A stretch of DNA of 64,000 nt from Orobanche coerulescens (Eukaryota > Streptophyta > Magnoliopsida > Lamiales > Orobanchaceae). A program made the translations under genes and the position numbers. The notes beneath the pieces were generated by a model that did not search any database, was not told the origin of the DNA, and saw only the letters and a list, made by a program, of their open reading frames with translations. Of the stretch, positions 56,734 through 64,000 are shown in pieces (the first letter of the stretch is position 1; every line of letters begins with the position of its first letter). The stretch lies in assembly GCA_033398695.1 (NCBI GenBank), contig CM065804.1, positions 121,887,501 to 121,951,500 on the forward strand. The letters are read 5' to 3'.

Positions 56734-57448
56734 ATGGCGACCACGAAGACGATGCTGTAGAAGTCAGCAAGGAGAAGGCGGACACCATGCGACCTTGTGG
56801 AGGCTTTCCGCAGCACGTATGGAGACACAGGTGCCACCACAAGCCAGTGGATGGCAGACCTCGAGCCGACCTGGCACCTAGCTGCTCCTCATAATATCTC
56901 AAACTACGAGGGCATTCAGAGCCTTATCTACCTCCTTCCGATCGAGTTGTGGGAGTGGGTTGCTGCAGTCTCATGGTACTATATCTTTTTGCATGATCCC
57001 ACTTTAGTACCATCTGGAGATTTCGTGGCCTTTGATATCCGGATCACCACTCAGTACCTCCAGCACCGTGTACCTCCCCCTGGAGCTTGCGTGTATCGAC
57101 CATATGCTATGGGAGCTTTGCCAGAGAGGCCAGCAACCGCCTCATACTTAGGGTGGGTTAGACCTGGAGGCAAGGATCTCAGCACCTCGCCTCAGGGACA
57201 TGAGGACCGATCCTTTTATTCTCAGAAGGACGTCTCCCCCATTTCGACCTATGCCAGTCATCGATCCAGTTCACCCACGACCGATCGCAGACGCTGCTCA
57301 CCTACTTTTCCCAAAGAAGCGTAGAGTCGTTGAAGATCCTATTGTAGTCTCTCCAGTTTTAGACGAGGAGTCAGAAGAAGATCCATAAGAGGAGCCGGAG
57401 GAGTTTTCCGAGGAAGACACCTCGACCTTCGATTCGAGGGTGACTTGA
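56734..57448 (+). pseudogene. G remnant ORF with acidic tail, family unknown
   Basis: Opens MATTKTML, TAG at 56758, then open for ~175 codons from 56797: a helical part (LVEAFRSTYGDTGATTSQWM) and an aromatic-rich middle (IELWEWVAAVSWYYIFLHDP). A frameshift near 57200 leads to a Pro/Arg-rich part (HPRPIADAAHLLFPKKRRV) and, past TAA 57386, an acidic end EEPEEFSEEDTS stopping at 57446-57448. No zinc knuckle or enzyme motif. Possibly a gag-like protein of a non-autonomous element; compare F 4196-4661. Confidence 0.45.
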
Positions 57449-57702
57449 GATAGTTCAGGATGGTGCTAGCCATTTATTTTGTATTTTATATGCGGAACGT
57501 CACTTCTTTTGCTTATATGTGTCGTTCTGATGTCTAGCACTTTCTTATTTTATAGGCGGCAATGCTATTTGTTAGAGCATCTCGTATTTTGGTATAAGTG
57601 CAGGCAGGTAGCCTAGATCAGCTTTTATAGCTTGATAGTCAGTAAGACGTCGTTGAAAACAATTGTTCAGTTATGATGCATATGATATATTGAAGTATAT
57701 AT
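57449..57702 (+). mobile_element. Element G, region after the ORF
   Basis: About 250 bp, T-rich, no recognisable feature; interrupted by A' at 57703. Confidence 0.45.
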
Positions 57703-59534
57703 TGTAACACCCCAAATATGGCGGCTATTACAGTGCCGTGGACCCCACACTGGGACTCACCAGGTGATACCAAAACACAAAATAATCATATAATAATTGT
57801 GGTACCGAACCACAAGGTAATAATCATTACTCCGATTAGGAGTTTATACATCATACGGTTAATAGCCTCATAATACACAAGATCCAATACCAGTATAAAC
57901 CATATGAAGATGGAATACAATCAAAATAATAATACATACAACAATAGTTAATATAAAATGGAAACGTGAAATTACATGATTTTAAGCATAACCGAACAAT
58001 AAACGACTTGGGCCCTCCGAACTAGTATCATTCAAACCCTTCATCATCACCGTGCCCTTCCCTTCCCTTGGCCTTGCCTCGACCTAAAATGCAACACAAG
58101 TATTTCACCCAGACCACAGGATCAGATACACATGATAATAATTCTCAAGACATTATACAACTCACATATATTGGATCTCAAGAAAACAACCCGGCTATTG
58201 AACATACCCCTCGGGCGTATGAACAGCCAGTCACAAACTATCGGACATATGGAATATGAATGACCAATAAACATGGCTCAAGAAGAACATCACAGTACGC
58301 CCGATCCGGAAATATGTCCGTGCACATGTCCACCCCATATATGGAATCGAGGATATACATAGGACAATGTACCTAATTAGCCTCACGAACTACGTCTCCT
58401 GTGCACAGTCCAATACGAAAACATCAACGCATGACGATATGTGCCTGGATAAAAATCCTACACATAACCAATCGGCACGTAGATATGACTCCAAATATGT
58501 TACGATACAACATGACAAAGAAACTCAATAAATCAGACATCCAACCAAGAGTCAAGAAACTCACCGAAGTGATAATAACGATCAAAGAAACCAACGATAC
58601 AAAGGTGATGAACTTAGGGACACAATCCCACAATGAAATGGTAATACGATCAAGAACAACATCACATTACGAATCATAGATTCATAAAGCATTTCATATA
58701 CACGAAACGTATAACGTTCACAAGAATTCAATCATCATTATAACCAACCAAGATAACTTGCCTCAATACCATAGATGAAAATAGTCCTTCTCCGAACGAA
58801 TGAATGGATGGTTTACCCGACTAACGACACTCACTCGAACAAGCAACCTTGAATGAAATGCAACTCATTCAATAACACATTCACAATATCGATATCGAAT
58901 TCATAGGAAACGACACCCGTAATTCAAACCGAATAGTTTCAACCTATCTCGATGAACATATATCGCCTATTAATGAACTTCAATACACCCAATTAATATT
59001 TTCTAAATGTATTATCATGTTCTTAAGGTTCTTTAACTTTTATGATTACCTATTACACAAGGATTATCATTAATGAATTTAATAACTCAATCTATTATGA
59101 CATTATCATCAATAATCATCATAATCTTCTTAAGAACGCTATCCACCTCTAAATACGATGATTTATACAATCATAATTTATCAAATCACCCGGTTTAACT
59201 AGAATATATCAAAACTATAATTGTTTCCTTCATAATTCATCATTATCTCCTAATGAATTTGCCAAACCCTCTAAAAAGCACGATTATATCATATTAGAAA
59301 TCTTCTAGCATTAAGAACATACTTCTAAACTCTAATCATCATGTTCTTATCATGATTTCCTAAGAATCAATAATAACCATGTTATCTTACAACATTTCAA
59401 TAATTCAGGAAGTAATAACTAATAACATTATCATGTTCTTCACTTAGTTGTTCATAATCTTAATAATCAACATGTTATACTTGATTAATCGAACATTATA
59501 TGAAGTAATCATTATTAACATCATAATAATCAAT
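57703..59534 (-). mobile_element. Element A' LTR (partial), relative of A
   Basis: Starts TGTAACACCCCAAATATGGCGG as A does (TGTAACACCCCAAACTAGGCGG) and keeps the TATTACAGTGCCGTGGACCC start block and the GGCCTTGCCTCGACC module. 58200-58500 is, in reverse complement, like the C LTR at 11840-12130. Its right part is cut by a CACTA element. ORFs here are noise. Confidence 0.75.
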
Positions 59535-60686
59535 CACTACTAAAAAAAGGGCTTTACTGACAGCAAAAAACTGTCACTAAACCCTTGTAGTGACACACGC
59601 TAAATGTGTCAGTAATCCGGCAGTAAAAACGCAGTGACACCATTTTGCGGTGTCACTAAAACTCGTGTCAGTAGTCCCTGTAACACGCATGTAACTATAT
59701 TATGATACGATAATGTTAGTATCTTGTAATAAATTTTATGTCACTAATCTGTCACACTATAGTGTGAGTAGGTAATGATACGATAATGTGAGCAAGTAGT
59801 AATAGTATTTCGGTATCATAAATTTTCGTATTTTGATAATATAATTGATATTGCACTGACACTTGCTTGGTGTCAGTAGCAAATTATTTCTGAAACAAAA
59901 TAGTAATACATTAGTGAGAGTAAATTGTGACACTTAAATCAAGAAACGCTTGACACTCCCAGAAATTCATAATTTAATTAATAGTAATATTATAATTAAA
60001 TTTGTAAGGAAAATCACATGTCAATTTATAAATTGAGACATATTTGAATATGTTTTTGATGCTGCAACAATAGTTGATAAAGTCTAAATATAAAATAATA
60101 TAACCGTTATCATCATTTTCCTTAAGTTACAAAGTTCACAAGGATTAACCAAATATCACATAAAAAACCAGTTAACATCCATGCTTCTAACCAACATTGT
60201 TTTTCTCAAAAAGTATACAACATCCATGCTCAAAATAAGAAACAAAAAGATCGCAATGTTTTTCTCAAAAAGTATAAATCATCATCCATGCTTCTGACCA
60301 ACAGTGGCCTTTTCCTTCAGTCTACTCACCTGTAATTATGAAAATACGAAAAAATAATGTATATGTACAGTTATTATTGAGTAATTCATATATCTTATTA
60401 TGAAAGAATCAGATTTATATCCTATTCTATCAAGATTAACTACTGTCATTCCAAATTCATTAATGAAAACTGTATATGTATATGCACAGTTATTGTTGAG
60501 TAATTCATATATAAAAGAAAAAATGGAATTAAAATTTTACCTGATTGTTGTAAGCAACAATTAGCTTCACAACATATCCACTCGTCGCGCAATCGACAAA
60601 GGTCATCCATATTAAAATCACGGCATTTAGGAAACTACAAATCCAAAATTATACTAAATGAATATATAGCAAGGCAACAATAGGTT
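59535..60686. mobile_element. CACTA (En/Spm-type) transposon, left end
   Basis: Begins CACTACTAAAAAAAGGGC, the plant CACTA terminal inverted repeat. Within ~160 bp follow many subterminal motifs of the TGTCACTA/TGTCAGTA/GTGACAC type in both orientations, the presumed transposase-binding sites. The other end is not in view, because C2 interrupts it at 60687. The possible target duplication is AAT at 59532-59534. Two local direct repeats: GTTTTTCTCAAAAAGTATA (60199, 60259) and CAGTTATT[A/G]TTGAGTAATTCATATA (about 60367, 60487). Confidence 0.85.
60282..60634 (-). pseudogene. Possible two-exon gene fragment inside the CACTA element
   Basis: Minus strand: an open stretch 60634-60541 after a TTTGTAG acceptor-like site, ending CAG/GTAAAA, and a second 60329-60282 after TTACAG, ending TGA. 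Joined, the frame stays open (ending VSRLKEKATVGQKHG). No family recognised. It could be the 3' end of a transposase gene or a captured host fragment, or chance; short exons make this weak. Confidence 0.25.
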
Positions 60687-61111
60687 TGTAATACCCGGAT
60701 TTTCAGTATAATTTTTTCGCATTATTTTATCTGAGATATACTGTATAGTTTGGTATCTATACACTATGGATAAAATAAATTGAGGACCGAGACAGTTATA
60801 CTTGTGTAATTGACGTTTTGATTGACAGTTATATTGAGAATTTGTTGTATCAGGTTGAACTGATTTGGATGTCAAGTATATCGTATGAGAATATTTTTGG
60901 GTTGAGTATATCTGTATTCAGTATGCCGTATGTTCGTATCCAGTATGTCGATACGAACAGGAACAATTGGATTTTTGGCTAAGTATATAGGCCATTACGT
61001 ACGCGAAATTTCAGAGCTAACGTACGTTAAGTTGATAGTGTTACGTACGTTATGGCTAATATATTACGTACGTAACAAGAGGAATCGGACAGTTGGGCCC
61101 GGTGTCGGCAT

Positions 61112-61143
61112 CTTTCGGTGCATATGTGGACAGGTGAGTCAAC
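61112..61143 (+). promoter_or_regulatory. Conserved U3 block with W-box (C2)
   Basis: CTTTCGGT-N8-GGACA-N3-GAGTCAAC, one change from the C 5' copy, within the palindrome array. Confidence 0.55.
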
Positions 61144-61549
61144 GGATGGAGTTACGTACGCTATACAGGGTGTATTACGTATGTAATACGAGTATAATAC
61201 TATAGCAAGTCAACGTACGTATTACGTACGCAACGGAATAAGTGTTACGGACGTTACGGGGCGGCTGGCCGAGTCGTGGCCGAGAGGACCTGTAGTGGCC
61301 GAGCATGGTCGGCAGTGACTCACAGGGATGGCCGATCACGGTCGGCAGTGACTCGCTGGGGACTAGGACTGGCCGATTACATACGTAAGCTGTGGCCGGT
61401 TACGGCCGTAAGGGCCGATTACGTACGTAAGGAAGCTACCAGTTACGTACGTAAGGTTGTCGGCCAAAATGGACAGAAGGGTAGGCCACGGCCGGCTACG
61501 TACATAAGGACCCACCGGTTACGTATGTAAAGTACCGGCAGGTCTCGGC

Positions 61550-61558
61550 CTATATAAG
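61550..61558 (+). promoter_or_regulatory. TATA box, C2 LTR
   Basis: CTATATAAG just after the palindrome array. Confidence 0.65.
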
Positions 61559-62026
61559 GCCTGGATCGAGTCACATCCGGCATTTTTCATTTTTCTTCGT
61601 TCCTTCCGCGATTTTTCACCATAGATTGATGGTTTTGAGTAGAATCAACTTATAACATGTTTGGAAGTTGGAATCATGGATTAACATCATCTTCCACCAG
61701 GATCGAAGGTAAGAACACCTAAACTTTTGGTTTTTGGATGTTCTTGAGATTTCTTGGTGTTTTGGCCGATTTGCTTCGTTTTGATTCAGATTGTTGATTG
61801 AACTTGATTGTAAACTCGAAATCATGCATTACCCTTGAAGTTTTGTGGAACGAATTCGAGTATTTCTTTGAATAATCGATTGAATTGGACTATGCCTTGA
61901 AAGTGTTCGATGAAATGTCTCAATGAGTAGAACTTGGAAAATTCTACACGTTTTCGTATGAATGATGGTTGAATTGATATTGTTGTGATGATTCTTGGTA
62001 TTTATGAGAATTTTGTTAAGGGAAGA

Positions 62027-63035
62027 TGTTGTTGCCCGAAATATTTATCCGAAGATGAAATACTGCTGGAATGGACGGACAACAAACAAGGTTGCGGGAG
62101 CACTTCCGAGGGGGTGTGAATAACACTAGATTTGTCGGGTTTGTTAGGCCCGGGCTTGAATGCTCTCGGGAGATGTTATTAATACAAATATTCGTGGATA
62201 CGAGTATTAATGTGAGAATCTAAGTACAATGAGTGTAAAAAGACCCTGTTAATCCAGCTCTTGAGCGAAGCCTTGGTGTTCTTGCTCTCGGTCGATCGTC
62301 TTCTATATGAGAGAGGCGGAGAGAGAAGAACGAACCGAGAGATAGCTGTTGCCAAGAGTAGGAAAGCCAAGTTGTGAGTATTGCTTGTCAGGAAGCAGCC
62401 TCTTTTCCAAGTGCAGGCAGTCTTCTATTTATAGGGGCTGAGGAGCCTTGTTTCCTAGCGGGCGATCGCCTCTCGTCCAATATAATAATGGGGCGATCGT
62501 CCTTAAGTCACATGGGCTGTCTGCCTAAAGTCCAAGGCAGCTGCTGGCAGCCAGCTGTGCGGTCCAATGGGGAGCCAGCACGCGTCTGGAGTTGCTGTCA
62601 CTGGCGGTCCTACTGACACCTTTCGGCGGGTGCAGCCGGTGGTGGGAAGATCTTGTGGTGTAGTCAACGATCCGTGAAATGCGGATCTTGTCCCGGCACT
62701 GCACGTGGGTTCTGTCCTGGGCTTCGGCCTTTGCCGATTGGATGATCATCGGGTTCGAGCGGCATGAGGCGGTCGGCATTGGTCGGTCACCAAGGTTGGA
62801 TCGGCAAGTCACCAAGGGTCGGTCGGCAAGTGCCGAGAGATGATCGTCTGTTGGTCAGCCATCAGGAGTCGATCGCCAAGCACCGATACACGATCGTCTT
62901 AGATGTCGATCGCTCGGCACCGGGACTTGTACTGGGACCTTCGGCTGGCCGATCTGCCTTGACTACTCGGCTATGGCTAGGTCGCTCGGTCTCTGAGACG
63001 ATCGCCAGTCGAAGAGTATAATTCTCGACACAACA
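62027..63035 (-). mobile_element. Element H, LTR (minus strand, copia-like)
   Basis: About 1 kb, TGTTG at one end and CAACA at the other, with a G-rich purine tract (minus strand AGCTGGGGGGCAAT) outside the right end, so it is the 3' LTR of a minus-strand element. Minus-strand TATA CCTATAAATAG at 62425-62435. The left end (CGAGGGGGTGTGAATAACACTA) is like that of E. CGATCG palindromes recur in 62460-62990. The exact left base is uncertain by three. Confidence 0.7.
62425..62435 (-). promoter_or_regulatory. TATA box of H
   Basis: Minus strand CCTATAAATAG, about 600 bp from the LTR start. Confidence 0.55.
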
Positions 63036-64000
63036 ATTGCCCCCCAGCTTGCTCCGATGTTGAAGACATGGGGCGAGGTGGTTCTTGCTGGCGATCGTGT
63101 AGGAAGAGGACGCGCGACCCGTTGAGCGAACTCTGGTTTCGGACTTGGGTGATCTGGTCGATTGGCTAGCTATCTTTCGGTCTTGTACCTGCAAAAAAAA
63201 CATTGGCCGATCCCTCGTAGAAACTTGATTGTTTCGTCGCTGAGGAACCGTGCACAGTCGCGGAGTTCGATGGACCGAATCCATGACCGTGTCTTGTGCG
63301 CGAACGACATTGTCTGTCTCGTGACTCATTTTATTGTGAGGGTCCTCTGTTAGGCTGCGCCGCGCCTCGTATTTAAACGAAGGGCGTGCGGTCTTGGTCT
63401 AGAGGAGTCCTTGTGTGGGGCATCGTCGGATTAATCAACTCCACTTCCGCGGCTTATTAGCTCTGCTTCCACCTCGGCCCACCATGAAGATGGTGAACCT
63501 CGACGGTGTACATTGAGACGGGGGTAGTGACGCATCGCATTGTCCGGGTTCACCATGTTAGATGATGAACCTTTGAGGGCGGGCGATCGTGTCCACTGAT
63601 TAGTTTTGGAGGGCCCTCAGACTACACCGGCCTTGTATTTAAACGAAGGGTGGGCGATCTTAGCCCAAAGGGACCTTGCATGGCCGAAGCAGCCGGTTCC
63701 ATCGACTACTAGGACCATGGCTTTATGATGTGTGGTGGAGGCGATCTCGTGCCGTAGTCCACCATGTTAGATGGTGAACTGTCGATGGCGGACGAGTCCT
63801 CCAGTTTTTGGTGATGTTGCTTGATGATGGCGATCGGGCTGGAAGACTGGTGATCGTCGTCCGGCTGCCGGTCGTGTTATAAGTTGATATCGGCGATCGG
63901 GCTGGCGGGCTGGAGATCGTCACTCGGGCGCCGATCGCACTTCTCATAGGCTAAGAAGAAACCTTTGCCTGGCCAGAAAGTCTGCGGCCTTAGCTCGGAA
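63036..64000 (-). mobile_element. Element H internal region (to window end)
   Basis: GC-rich, no pol motif in 965 bp next to the 3' LTR, where integrase/RT/RNase H would lie in an autonomous element. Contains a repeated GTATTTAAACGAAGGG unit (63371, 63637) and three CACCAT...ATGGTG hairpins (63480-63495, 63551-63567, 63760-63776). Probably non-autonomous. Confidence 0.55.

Larger units (their letters stand above)
60687..62026 (+). mobile_element. Element C2 LTR (partial), relative of C
   Basis: Starts TGTAATACCCGG and aligns with 8712 to about 10050, with more divergence than between the two C LTRs. It keeps the palindrome array (60985-61540), the U3 block (61112-61143) and TATA CTATATAAG (61550-61558). 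H interrupts it. Confidence 0.85.

Noticed and set aside
57703..57720. A' as another copy of element A itself
   Set aside because: Only the terminus and some blocks agree; most of the LTR is different, so it is a related family.
62862..63329. 155-codon minus-strand ORF across the H LTR edge
   Set aside because: It crosses the purine tract and LTR boundary, which a real internal gene would not need to do, and no motif is visible.

Overview
The window is repeat-rich plant (angiosperm) heterochromatin. I found no host gene, no tRNA or rRNA gene and no prokaryotic feature. The evidence is several long terminal repeat (LTR) retrotransposons with TGTAA...TTACA-type termini, initiator-Met-tRNA primer-binding sites (TGGTATC[A/G]GAGC), purine tracts after the GAGGACGAAAC signature of plant Ty3/gypsy elements, chromodomain-type Ty3/gypsy (Tekay/Del-like) polyproteins, a Ty1/copia-type gag, and a CACTA transposon end. 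The species cannot be named from the sequence. Element letters (A, A', B, C, C2, D, E, F, G, H) are mine.

Layout. The oldest visible layer is element G (+ strand; LTR end, primer site and short internal region at 53728-57702). Element B (- strand gypsy; left LTR 7185-8111, pol scraps 8125-8711 and 34361-34755, right LTR 34756-36279 plus 53383-53727) appears to sit in the G LTR. B is broken by three insertions. F (+ strand, 1-7184) is in its left LTR. C (+ strand, 8712-34360, target duplication GCATC on the left only) is in its integrase region. E (- strand copia-type, 36280-53377, target duplication CACTA) is in its right LTR. C carries A (12981-30076, target duplication AAGGG), a gypsy element in the three-LTR tandem form LTR-int-LTR-int-LTR. 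E carries D (40647-50164, target duplication CTGGG), the youngest-looking and most complete gypsy element. To the right, A' (57703-59534) sits in G, a CACTA end (59535-60686) in A', C2 (60687-62026, a C relative) in the CACTA element, and H (62027 to the window end) in C2. Nesting reaches five levels.

Coding capacity. D reads as one frame (gag, two zinc knuckles, protease, RT, RNase H, integrase, chromodomain) with three nonsense codons and no frameshift. A has two decayed gag-pol units. E has gag but no pol, plus a second long broken ORF resembling the 'putative plant transposon protein' type with an acidic tail. C has no coding region: about 4.75 kb of LTR around a 322-bp interior. F and G carry only a short ORF with an acidic tail. 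Nothing here is predicted to be autonomously mobile as it stands.

Notable points: (1) an upstream LTR (U3) block CTTTCGGC-N8-GGACA-N3-GAGTCAAC, conserved at identical spacing in families C and D and containing a W-box; (2) arrays of CpG-containing palindromes in the U3 of five LTR families, each with its own core; (3) a conserved hairpin plus acceptor-like module about 200-550 bp before the LTR 3' end in several families; (4) a copy of the outer flank on the inner side of one E LTR. All similarities and counts were made by eye.
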